From assembly GCA_964527835.1 (NCBI GenBank), contig CAZGNV010000001.1:62001-126000 (forward strand): 64,000 nt of DNA, read 5' to 3'. The notes below the pieces were generated by a model that saw nothing but the letters and a program-made list of their open reading frames with translations, ran no database searches and had not been told where the DNA came from. Both the position numbers and the translations under genes were made by a program. Of the stretch, positions 38,350 to 46,508 are shown one piece after another (position 1 is the stretch's first letter; every line of letters begins with the position of its first letter). Origin of the DNA: JAFDCJ01 sp964527835 (GTDB taxonomy: Bacteria; Desulfobacterota; Desulfobacteria; Desulfobacterales; JAFDCJ01).

Positions 38350-40479
38350 ATGACCACACGGCGGGTTCTCATCCTTGCACCCCTGGTGCTGACATTGATT
38401 CTGCTCCAGTCCTATTTCTGGGTGCCGACCTACGAACAGCAGGCCCGGGGAAATCCCGAACGCCTCAATGAATACATCAATGGTTCCATCGGGGACGCGA
38501 CGCTCTTAAACCCCATCTTATCGGCCGAAACCACCAGCAGCGAAATTGAATCCAAGGTGTATGAAGGCTTGCTGGACCGCGATGAAAATCTGCGCTTCAG
38601 GGGACGGGTGGCACGTTCCTGGAAAATCTTTGAGCAGGCCTATGCCTACATCAACCAAACGGCCGCAATCCCGCACCAGGGCATCCTGGATGCCGCGCAG
38701 ACCGTGGCGTTCATCCGGCAGGCGCAGCAAAACGCAGGGCGCTTCGCGCCACCGCTCAAACAAACGCTGCAAAACATCACCGCCATCTCCCTGTTGCCGG
38801 CACACAATTATAAGACCAAACAGCGAGTCAAGAACCCGGACGGCACGGATGCGAAACAATTTGTCGAATTCGAGGTCCTGGCGCCGCCGCGCATGAAATT
38901 TATCCTCAAGCACGTGGACCCCTCTTTTTTCAACAACCTCGCAGGCCTGCTGGGCAAGGACTATTTCAAAAGCTTTGAGGCGGCAAAATACCTGCAAGCC
39001 ACCACTGCGATCACCCCCTCCCAGCGGGTCGCAATCGCGAGCCGGCTGCTGCCGGCAGTGGAGCACAATCCGGTCATCGAATTTTACCTGCGGCCCGGCA
39101 TCCGGTTTCAGGACGGCCATCCGCTCACCGCCCGGGATGTCCAGTTTACCTACGAAGCCATCATGGACCCCAAAAACCTGTCGCCCCGGGTTTCGGATTA
39201 TGAACCAGTCAAAAGCGTTGAGGTGGTCGATCCGCTGACCGTGCGCGTGGTTTACAAAAGGCTTTATTCGCCGGCCATTGGCACCTGGGCCATGGGCATC
39301 CTGCCAGAGCACCTGCTCAATGCCGAAGCCCTTGAAAAAGAGGCTCTGTCCCGGGACATGGATCCCGCGGCATTTTCCATGCGCCAAAGTTCATTTAATC
39401 GGCATCCCGTCGGCTGCGGACCGTTTAAATTTCACCAGTGGAAGTCGGATCAGTACATCCTCCTGACCCGCTTTGATGACTACTGGGAAGGTCCCCCCAA
39501 CTATAAAAAATACGTTTTGAGGATTATTCCCGACCCGCTGACCCAGGAAATGGAATTTTACGCCGGCACCCTGGACAGCTACGGGGTTCAACCCTTCCAG
39601 GTAAAACGCCTGAAAGCCGACCCCCGTTTTCAAAGTTTTTCCGGCCTGTCTTTCGGCTACACTTACATCGGCTACAACATGCGCCGGGCGCCGTTCAATG
39701 ACCGCCGGGTGCGGCGAGCCCTGGGGATGGCCATCGATGCGGACAAGATCATCCGCTATGTTCTCAACAACCAGGCCGAGCGCATCACCGGCCCTTTTGT
39801 CAAGCAAACCGACTATTACAACCATCAAATCAAACCGCTGCCCCATGATCCCGAAAAGGCGCTGCAGCTGCTGGCCGCCGCCGGCTGGAAACGCAACGCC
39901 CAGGGATGGCTTGAAAAAAACGGAAAAAAATTCCAGTTCACCCTGATTACCAACAGCGGCAATGACATCCGCAGGGCCGTTTTAGCCATTGCCCAGGATT
40001 CCTGGAAGCAGATCGGCATCGATGTCCGCACGGACCTGCTGGAATGGTCCGTCTTTATCCAGGAACGGGTCAACAAATTGGATTTTGACGCCCTGGTGCT
40101 GGGCTGGTCAATGGGCATCGATCCGGACCTTTACCAGATCTGGCATTCCAGCCAGACAGGCCCGCACCAGCTGAATTTTATCGGCTTTAAAAACCCCCGG
40201 GCGGATGAACTGATTGTCAAGATCCGCCAAGAGTACAATCACCAGCGGCAGGTAAAGTACAGCCATGAGCTGCATGCCCTGATCGCCCGCGAACAGCCTT
40301 ATACGTTCCTGTACGTGGGCAAATGGACCGCCGTGCTGGACCGGCGCATCGTCATCCAGGACGTGGATGCCGCGGGCAACGTGGTTTACCAAAAAATCAC
40401 GCCCACGAAGACCGGCAATTATCAATACTATTTCAACAAATGGACCAAGCTGGCCAAAATGCCGGCTTTGGCCCCCTGA
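38350..40479 (+). CDS. Family 5 extracellular solute-binding protein (oligopeptide-type ABC transporter)
   Basis: This 709-residue periplasmic protein has a membrane-spanning signal segment (residues about 5-25). It has the layout of DppA/OppA: GDATLLNPILSAETTSSEIESKVYEGLL early on, RPGIRFQDGHPLTARDVQFTYEAIMDP near residue 250, GCGPFKFHQWKSDQYILLTRFDDYWEG near 350, and YNMRRAPFNDRRVRRALGMAIDADKI near 440. It is longer than usual (about 530) because of an insert around residues 90-230 containing Lys-rich and Phe-rich segments. It is the first gene of a five-gene importer. The gap to the next gene carries a repeat B element. Confidence 0.92.
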   Translation: MTTRRVLILAPLVLTLILLQSYFWVPTYEQQARGNPERLNEYINGSIGDATLLNPILSAETTSSEIESKVYEGLLDRDENLRFRGRVARSWKIFEQAYAYINQTAAIPHQGILDAAQTVAFIRQAQQNAGRFAPPLKQTLQNITAISLLPAHNYKTKQRVKNPDGTDAKQFVEFEVLAPPRMKFILKHVDPSFFNNLAGLLGKDYFKSFEAAKYLQATTAITPSQRVAIASRLLPAVEHNPVIEFYLRPGIRFQDGHPLTARDVQFTYEAIMDPKNLSPRVSDYEPVKSVEVVDPLTVRVVYKRLYSPAIGTWAMGILPEHLLNAEALEKEALSRDMDPAAFSMRQSSFNRHPVGCGPFKFHQWKSDQYILLTRFDDYWEGPPNYKKYVLRIIPDPLTQEMEFYAGTLDSYGVQPFQVKRLKADPRFQSFSGLSFGYTYIGYNMRRAPFNDRRVRRALGMAIDADKIIRYVLNNQAERITGPFVKQTDYYNHQIKPLPHDPEKALQLLAAAGWKRNAQGWLEKNGKKFQFTLITNSGNDIRRAVLAIAQDSWKQIGIDVRTDLLEWSVFIQERVNKLDFDALVLGWSMGIDPDLYQIWHSSQTGPHQLNFIGFKNPRADELIVKIRQEYNHQRQVKYSHELHALIAREQPYTFLYVGKWTAVLDRRIVIQDVDAAGNVVYQKITPTKTGNYQYYFNKWTKLAKMPALAP

Positions 40480-40584
40480 TGAGGGGCAACCATATCATTG
40501 AATATATCGTAAGTTACGTTATGCGATGCGCCGGCGGGATATTTCGCCAGAACTTTGAGATCTTTCCGGCCCATAAAAATCGAC

Positions 40585-40789
40585 GTGAATTGGCCGGAGG
40601 ATGGTGTTTTCTGGAAACCGGTATGATTCTCAGCGGCTCCTTATTTTCGCAGTGTCCCTTGTTTGGGATTAATGGCACGGGACCCATTCAAGTCAGCACT
40701 TGCCAGGGCCTCATCCCAAACAAGGGGCACGCTGCACCGGCATGGTTTCATACCGGTTGGAAGAAAATATCATGCACCGGTCAATTCAC
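40585..40789 (-). repeat. Dispersed repeat B, copy 2 (inverted)
   Basis: This 205-bp element is bounded by GTGAATTGGCCGG and CCGGTCAATTCAC. When inverted it matches copy 1 (30163-30367) through most of its length, including the CCCTTGTTTGGGA / TCCCAAACAAGGG pair. Confidence 0.82.
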
Positions 40790-40813
40790 ACCTTTTCATT
40801 CACAGTCGCTCGC

Positions 40814-40860
40814 GCCCCAAATGGACACAGAAAGCGATGCCAAAATGCATATCGCGCGGC
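40814..40860. repeat. Half copy of repeat C next to repeat B copy 2
   Basis: GCGCCCCAAATGGACACAGA followed by GATGCCAAAATGCATATCGC corresponds to one arm of the C element. The spacing to repeat B is the same as at 30091-30163. Confidence 0.6.
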
Positions 40861-40887
40861 GCAAACGATACATTTAAGGTGTTTACT

Positions 40888-41847
40888 ATGTTTTCATTTA
40901 TCGGCCGCAGCATGGTTCAAAAAACCATCACCCTGTTTTTCGTGTCCATCATCTCTTTTCTGATCATCCACCTGGCCCCCGGGGAACCCAGCCAGGTGGA
41001 CCCCTTGAATCCCAAGTTCACCCCCGAAATGGTGGAACGTTTTCGCCGCGCCTTTCACCTGGACAAGCCCCTTTACGTACAGTATCTTTATTTTTACCGC
41101 GACCTTTTTGCCGGCAAAACCATTTCCTGGAAAGACAACCAGCCGGTGCTGAAAAAAATCTGGGAGCGTTTCATCAACTCTCTGCCGCTGTTTATCGTCG
41201 GCACGATCCTGACCTGGACCATTTCCTTTCCGGTGGGCATTCGCTCGGCCATTTCCCGGGGCGGGTTTTATGACCGCAGCGCCACTTTTTTCTCCTACCT
41301 GCTGATTTCCATTCCCGGTTTCTTTTTTGCCTACATCCTGATCATTTTCGTGGTCAGCACCTTCGAGGTGCCGGTCATCGGCATGGAAACCTTCGGCCTG
41401 ACCACGGCCAGCGGGATCAACCGTTTCATGGACCGGATCTGGCATCTGGTGCTGCCGTCAGTTCTCGGAGCCACCGGCGGCGTCGCCGTGCTTTCGCGCT
41501 ATGTCCGCAACCAGATGCTGGAAGTCGAGGGACAGGATTATGTGCGCACCGCCCGGGCCAAGGGGCTGCCGGCCGAACAGGTCCACTACAAGCATGCCCT
41601 GCGCAACGCCCTGCTGCCGTTTGTCACCATGTTCGGCCTGATCCTGCCCGGACTGATCGGAGGGTCCGTGATCATCGAATCCATTTTTTCCTGGCCGGGA
41701 ATGGGCCGCATGGCCTACGAGGCCATTTTGGCGCGGGACTACCCGGTGATTCTGACGGTTAACTTCGTTTCGGCAGTGCTGGTGCTGGCCGGAACGTTTA
41801 TATCCGACCTGCTGTACATGGTGGTCGATCCGAGGATTCGACTGTAA
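40888..41847 (+). CDS. Oligopeptide-type ABC transporter permease (DppB-like)
   Basis: This 319-residue inner-membrane permease starts at ATG 40888 after AAGGTG; the longer frame would begin inside the repeat. The N-terminal membrane segment is followed by the family sequence FLIIHLAPGEPSQVDPLNPKFTP and FRRAFHLDKPLYVQYLYF. The EAA coupling motif reads DYVRTARAKGLPAEQVHYKHALRNALLP, and GGSVIIESIFSWPGMGRM lies near the C-terminus. Six membrane segments are expected. It pairs with the DppC-like permease one base downstream. Confidence 0.92.
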   Translation: MFSFIGRSMVQKTITLFFVSIISFLIIHLAPGEPSQVDPLNPKFTPEMVERFRRAFHLDKPLYVQYLYFYRDLFAGKTISWKDNQPVLKKIWERFINSLPLFIVGTILTWTISFPVGIRSAISRGGFYDRSATFFSYLLISIPGFFFAYILIIFVVSTFEVPVIGMETFGLTTASGINRFMDRIWHLVLPSVLGATGGVAVLSRYVRNQMLEVEGQDYVRTARAKGLPAEQVHYKHALRNALLPFVTMFGLILPGLIGGSVIIESIFSWPGMGRMAYEAILARDYPVILTVNFVSAVLVLAGTFISDLLYMVVDPRIRL

Positions 41848-41848
41848 A

Positions 41849-43000
41849 ATGATGACTCCGCCCACAAATACCGCGGAACGGATGCTGGAAGAGCCCCTGG
41901 CGCCGAAGCGCAGCCGGCTGCAGGAATTCTGGCGGCTTTTCCGGAAAAATCGATTGGCCGTCATGGGGCTGGTCTTTTTTGTCGTTTTTTTCCTGACGGC
42001 CCTGACCGGCTTGATGCTGACTTCCGGCACCCGGCCGATTCTGGACCCGTCCCTGGTGCGGTTGCAGGAAAAACTGCTGCCGCCGCTGTCCAGGCCTGAC
42101 CTTGACAGCCTGCAGCCCCATGAAGTTCCGGCCCTGGGCATCTATCTTTTCGGCACCGATGATCTGGGCCGCGACGTGCTCGCCCGGATGATGCAGGGCG
42201 CCTGGGTTTCGCTGACGGTAGGCTTTGTGGCCGTGGGAATTTCCGTTCTGATCGGCATCTTCATGGGGGGCATTGCCGGCTATTTCGGCCAGCATCACCT
42301 GCAGATAAAACACCTGCTGTTGGGGGGTGCCTGGATCGTTGCCGTTTTGCTGATGATCGCCGGCCATGTCCTTGCGGGAGGCCTGCTGGCGGTTGTCTGC
42401 CTGGCATCAGCGCTATATCCTGTTTTGCAAAAAACAAAGCCTGCCCGATCTTCAATCTTACACCACCCGGTGCTGTCGGTGGATACCCTGGTGATGCGCT
42501 TTGTGGATATCATGCTGTGTTTTCCGAGTTTTTTCCTGATCCTGACGGTGGTCGCCCTTCTGCCGGCCAGTATTTACAACATCATGATCGTCATCGGGCT
42601 GACCAGCTGGATGGGCGCCACCCGGTTCGTGCGGGCCGAATTTTTGTCTTTGCGGGAGCTGGACTTTGTCGCCGCCGCCCGGGCCCTCGGATTGAGCAAT
42701 TTTCGCATTATCTTTCGCCACATGATGCCCAACGCCATCGCCCCCGTGCTGGTATCGGCCACCATCGGGATTGCAACCGCTATTTTAACCGAGGCGGGAT
42801 TGAGCTTTCTCGGCTTCGGCGTGCCCCCGCCCCATGCCACCTGGGGCAACATTCTCTCAGACGGCAAGCGTTTTATTTTCGACGCCCCCTGGCTGACCTT
42901 CATCCCGGGATTTGCCATCCTGGTGGTGGTGCTGTCCTTTAACCTGTTCGGCGAGGGGCTGCGCGATGTCATGAATCCCAAGCTGCGCGAAAGGCAATAA
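41849..43000 (+). CDS. Oligopeptide-type ABC transporter permease (DppC-like) with extra membrane insert
   Basis: This 383-residue permease has the DppC landmarks: RKNRLAVMGLVFF near the N-terminus, FGTDDLGRDVLARMMQGAWVS, then the EAA motif ELDFVAAARALGLSNFRIIFRHMMPN and ILTEAGLSFLGFGVPPPHATWG. Typical members are about 300 residues. Here a stretch of about 65 residues sits between GGIAGYFGQ and VDTLVMRFVD (about residues 152-215), containing two hydrophobic runs (WIVAVLLMIAGHVLAG, LLAVVCLASALYPVL). It is expected to add two membrane helices. It follows the DppB-like gene by one base. Confidence 0.9.
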   Translation: MMTPPTNTAERMLEEPLAPKRSRLQEFWRLFRKNRLAVMGLVFFVVFFLTALTGLMLTSGTRPILDPSLVRLQEKLLPPLSRPDLDSLQPHEVPALGIYLFGTDDLGRDVLARMMQGAWVSLTVGFVAVGISVLIGIFMGGIAGYFGQHHLQIKHLLLGGAWIVAVLLMIAGHVLAGGLLAVVCLASALYPVLQKTKPARSSILHHPVLSVDTLVMRFVDIMLCFPSFFLILTVVALLPASIYNIMIVIGLTSWMGATRFVRAEFLSLRELDFVAAARALGLSNFRIIFRHMMPNAIAPVLVSATIGIATAILTEAGLSFLGFGVPPPHATWGNILSDGKRFIFDAPWLTFIPGFAILVVVLSFNLFGEGLRDVMNPKLRERQ

Positions 43001-43012
43001 GAAAAAGTGCCC

Positions 43013-44026
43013 ATGACAACAAACAACGACCCCCTGCTGTCCGTCAAAGATCTCAAGGTTTACTTCCGCAGTGACGAGGAGCTGGCGCGGGCCGTGGATG
43101 GGGTCAACTTCGAAGTGCGGCGGGAGGAAACCGTCTGCCTGGTGGGCGAGTCGGGCTGCGGCAAGACCGTTTCGGCTTTGAGTGTCATGGGTCTGGTCCC
43201 AAGACCGCCGGGAGAGATTGTTGCCGGCCAGATCGCTTTTGACGGGCGCCAGATTCTCGATCTTGACGAAGAGGCCCTGCAGAAAATTCGCGGCAACCGG
43301 ATTGCCATGGTATTCCAGGAACCGCTGACCTCGCTCAACCCGGTGTTCCCCATTGGAGACCAGATTGCCGAGGCCATGGAAATCCATGGAGCCGTCCCCC
43401 ACCGGGAGATCGGGGCCCGTTGCCTGCAACTGCTCAAAAATGTGGGGCTTCCGTCCCCGGAGCAGCGGATCAATGACTACCCCCACCAGCTCAGCGGGGG
43501 CCAGCGCCAGCGCGTCATGATCGCCATGGCCCTGGCCTGCACCCCGGACCTGATCATCGCCGATGAGCCCACCACCGCGCTGGATGTCACGGTGCAGGCC
43601 CAGATACTGGCACTGCTGGCCGATCTGCAGCAAAAACACGCCATGTCGGTGCTTTACATCACCCATGATCTGGCAGTGGTATCCCAGGTGGCTGACCGGG
43701 TGTATGTCATGTATGCGGGGGTCATGGCCGAGCAGGGAGAAAAGCAGCATATTTTTCGCCGGCCCCGGCATCCCTATACCCGGGCCCTGCTGGCCTCCCT
43801 GCCCCATCGCAGCAAACGCGGACAACGGCTGCACAGTATTCCGGGCAGTGTCCCCAATCCGGCTTACAAACCGGCAGGATGCCCTTTTCATCCCCGCTGC
43901 CACCTGGCCACAGGGCAATGCCGCGAATATTTTCCGCTGCTGTGCGATTACGGCGGCGGCCACCTGGCGCGCTGCCCGGTGGTTTTTGACCAGGAGTCCG
44001 GCAAAAGCCGGGCTAAACAAGAGTAA
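43013..44026 (+). CDS. Oligopeptide-type ABC transporter ATPase (DppD-like)
   Basis: This 337-residue ABC ATPase has Walker A GESGCGKTV near residue 46, signature LSGGQRQRV, Walker B LIIADEPTTALD and the C-terminal oligopeptide-transporter ATPase extension with Cys residues (GCPFHPRCHLATGQC). The extension is thought to hold an iron-sulfur site in related proteins. The start is ATG 43013 or GTG 43007; neither has a strong ribosome-binding site. It works with the DppF-like ATPase under the permease pair. Confidence 0.93.
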   Translation: MTTNNDPLLSVKDLKVYFRSDEELARAVDGVNFEVRREETVCLVGESGCGKTVSALSVMGLVPRPPGEIVAGQIAFDGRQILDLDEEALQKIRGNRIAMVFQEPLTSLNPVFPIGDQIAEAMEIHGAVPHREIGARCLQLLKNVGLPSPEQRINDYPHQLSGGQRQRVMIAMALACTPDLIIADEPTTALDVTVQAQILALLADLQQKHAMSVLYITHDLAVVSQVADRVYVMYAGVMAEQGEKQHIFRRPRHPYTRALLASLPHRSKRGQRLHSIPGSVPNPAYKPAGCPFHPRCHLATGQCREYFPLLCDYGGGHLARCPVVFDQESGKSRAKQE

Positions 44027-44084
44027 AGAATCCTGGCCCAGAGGACCCGGTTTTCTAAGATCAATGAATTACGATTGAACCCTT

Positions 44085-45074
44085 ATGACTTCAAAAAATT
44101 CGCATCATAATCCCATCCTGGAAGTCCGCGCGCTGCAAAAGCATTTCCCTGTGCGCCGGGGGTTTTTCCAGCGTGTGACCGGCCGTGTGACCGCCGTTGA
44201 AGATGTCACCTTTCAGATTGCCAAGGGAAAAACCCTGGGCCTGGTGGGTGAAAGCGGCTGCGGCAAAACCACGGTGGCCCGCCTGATCCTCAAACTGCTC
44301 AAAGCCGACAGCGGCCAAATCCTTTTTCAGGGCGCCGACATCACCCCCTTGAGCGAAAAGGAGATGAAGCCCCTGCGCCGGCAGATACAAATCATTTTTC
44401 AGGACCCCTACGGTTCCCTGAATCCGAGGATGACCGTCGGGCAAACCCTGGCCGAAGGCCTTGAAGTGGGCGGCGTGCCGGCCGGCCGGCAGCGCGACGA
44501 ACAGCTTGAAAAACTGCTGCGCATGGTGGGCCTGTCGCCGCGCAGCATTGACCGCTATCCCCACGAATTTTCCGGTGGGCAACGGCAGCGCATCGGCATC
44601 GCCCGGGCATTGAGTGTCAATCCCGCTTTGATAATATGCGACGAGCCGGTTTCGGCGCTGGATGTCTCCATCCAGGCCCAGATCATCAACCTGCTGCAGG
44701 ATCTGCAGGAGCAGCTGGCATTGAGCTACCTGTTTATCTCCCACGATCTGAACGTGGTGGGCTACCTGTGCACCGAGGTGGCGGTGATGTTCAAAGGGCA
44801 AATCATGGAATATGCACCTGCCGACGCGCTCTTTGACAATCCGGGTCATCCCTATACCCACCTGCTGCTCTCAGCGGTGCCGGATGTAGGGTCCGAAAGC
44901 GGACCGCCGCAGGGTCTGGCCGTCGAGGCGGTGGCTGGCGCCCCGGAGCCTGGCAGCGGATGCAACTTTTTGCCGCGCTGCCCCCTGGCAGAGGAGCGCT
45001 GCAACGCAACCCGGCCACCCCTTGAAACCGTTGCCGAAAATCACCTGGTACGCTGCTGGAAAGCAGCGCCGTAA
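44085..45074 (+). CDS. Oligopeptide-type ABC transporter ATPase (DppF-like)
   Basis: This 329-residue ABC ATPase has RALQKHFPVRRGFFQRVTG at the N-terminus, typical of DppF/OppF. Walker A is GESGCGKTT, signature FSGGQRQRI, and Walker B LIICDEPVSALD. The C-terminal extension carries GCNFLPRCPLAEERC. It is the second nucleotide-binding subunit of the importer and is followed 14 bp later by an M24 peptidase gene, which fits uptake and intracellular breakdown of peptide-like substrates. Confidence 0.93.
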   Translation: MTSKNSHHNPILEVRALQKHFPVRRGFFQRVTGRVTAVEDVTFQIAKGKTLGLVGESGCGKTTVARLILKLLKADSGQILFQGADITPLSEKEMKPLRRQIQIIFQDPYGSLNPRMTVGQTLAEGLEVGGVPAGRQRDEQLEKLLRMVGLSPRSIDRYPHEFSGGQRQRIGIARALSVNPALIICDEPVSALDVSIQAQIINLLQDLQEQLALSYLFISHDLNVVGYLCTEVAVMFKGQIMEYAPADALFDNPGHPYTHLLLSAVPDVGSESGPPQGLAVEAVAGAPEPGSGCNFLPRCPLAEERCNATRPPLETVAENHLVRCWKAAP

Positions 45075-45088
45075 GGAGCCGCCTGATC

Positions 45089-46321
45089 TTGAAAAACGAC
45101 CCCACGGACCTGAACGTTCCCAAAACCGAACTGGACCGCCGCTTTGAGCGCCTGCAAACGGCGCTGGCAAAAAACAACGTGGATGCCGCCTTGATACTGC
45201 AGCGCACCGATCTGTACTATTTCAGCGGCACCATCCAGCAGGCCTATCTTTACCTTCCGGCTGACGGCCGACCGCTGCTGATGGTCAATAAAAGCACCCC
45301 CCGGGCCAGGGCGGAATCGGCCATCGAACAGATCGTGCATCTCGACAGCCCGAAAAACATCCCGGACATCCTCCGGGAGCATGGACACCCCGTTCCCGGG
45401 GTCCTGGGCATGGAACTGGATGTTTTGCCGGCCAATCTGCTGTTTGCCTGCCAGGGTTTTTTTCCGGACACCCGGATCATGGACATCTCCCCGGTTGTCC
45501 GCCTGATCCGGGCGGTCAAATCCCCCTGGGAGCTGGCCCGCATGCGCCGGGCGGCCCGGCTGTCAGACCGCCTCGCCGGCTGCGTACCGGAGCTGCTGCA
45601 TGAAGGGATGAACGAACTGGAGCTGGCCGGCAAGATTGAAGCCGAAGCCAGGCGCCTGGGCCACCAGGGCGTCATCCGGATGCGCCTGTGGGGCAGTGAA
45701 ATGTTTTACGGCCACCTGCTGGCCGGACCCTCCGGGGCGGTGCCGAGCTACCTGTCTTCTCCCACCGGCGGCAGCGGCGCCAGTCCGGCGGTGGCCCAGG
45801 GGCCCGGGTTTCGAACCATCCGGCGCCATGAACCGGTGCTGGTGGACTACATGTTTGCCCATAACGGGTATCTTTCCGACCACGCCCGTATTTTTTCCAT
45901 CGGCCCCCTGCCGGACAAGCTGGTCGCAGCCCACGAGGCCATGCTGGAAATCCAGCAGATGATCAAAGATCGGGCCCGGCCGGGAGTGACATCCGGCGAG
46001 CTGTACGAGCAAGCCCTGGAAAAAACCATGGCTCTCGGCTATGGAGACCATTTCATGGGGGTCGGCCCGGAGCGCATCCGTTTCGTGGGGCACGGCATCG
46101 GGCTGGAGGTGGACGAATACCCCTTTCTGGCCGCCGGCCAGCAGCTCAAACTGCAGCCGGGCATGACCATTGCCCTGGAGCCTAAACTGATCTTTCCGGA
46201 CCAAGGGGTGGTGGGCATCGAAAACACCCACGTGGTAACCGAAAATGGATTGGAGCAGCTGGGAAAATTCCCGGAAAAGATCATCGTTATCAAGACTTCA
46301 AAAAAACCATTGCTTTCTTGA
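45089..46321 (+). CDS. M24-family Xaa-Pro-type metallopeptidase
   Basis: This 410-residue cytoplasmic peptidase or creatinase-fold enzyme starts with TTG at 45089, 12 nt after AAGGAG. The N-terminal creatinase-like domain (RRFERLQTALAKNNVDAALIL) is followed by the pita-bread catalytic domain with the five metal ligands in order: Asp in VLVDYMF, Asp in LSDHAR, His in FVGHGIGLEVDE, Glu in ALEPKLIF and Glu in GIENTHVV. It probably removes N-terminal residues before proline, or acts on a related amide. Being in the transporter operon, it likely processes the imported compound. Confidence 0.9.
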   Translation: MKNDPTDLNVPKTELDRRFERLQTALAKNNVDAALILQRTDLYYFSGTIQQAYLYLPADGRPLLMVNKSTPRARAESAIEQIVHLDSPKNIPDILREHGHPVPGVLGMELDVLPANLLFACQGFFPDTRIMDISPVVRLIRAVKSPWELARMRRAARLSDRLAGCVPELLHEGMNELELAGKIEAEARRLGHQGVIRMRLWGSEMFYGHLLAGPSGAVPSYLSSPTGGSGASPAVAQGPGFRTIRRHEPVLVDYMFAHNGYLSDHARIFSIGPLPDKLVAAHEAMLEIQQMIKDRARPGVTSGELYEQALEKTMALGYGDHFMGVGPERIRFVGHGIGLEVDEYPFLAAGQQLKLQPGMTIALEPKLIFPDQGVVGIENTHVVTENGLEQLGKFPEKIIVIKTSKKPLLS

Positions 46322-46369
46322 TGCAAAGCATATTATTTTTGTTCCATCCCAATGAATTTGCATTAAATT

Positions 46370-46434
46370 TGACGGTCCCGAAAAAAGTCATTTTCGAGCG
46401 ACATCAACCCTTTTTGGAAAAAGAACTGTGAACG
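46370..46434. repeat. Dispersed intergenic repeat A, left half
   Basis: TGACGGTCCCGAAAAAAGTC to GAAAAAGAACTGTGAACGG matches the left arm of the full copy. It separates the M24 peptidase and the glutamate-synthase-like gene. Confidence 0.75.
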
Positions 46435-46508
46435 GATGTTTACCAAGGCGGAAGCACAGCTGAAATACAGTTGCATTTTAATCTATCAATGGAGGACAGA
46501 GGAGGGAA

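Larger units (their letters stand above)
40480..40887. other. Repeat-bearing gap inside the oligopeptide transporter operon
   Basis: About 400 bp between the binding protein and permease genes, mostly filled by repeat B (40585-40789, inverted) and a half C repeat (40814-40860). No gene is seen. The repeat may create a processing or attenuation point that makes binding protein more abundant than the rest. Confidence 0.5.

Noticed and set aside
38142..38471. A 109-codon plus-strand frame upstream of the family 5 solute-binding protein
   Set aside because: It overlaps about 120 bp of the well-supported transporter gene and shows no domain.
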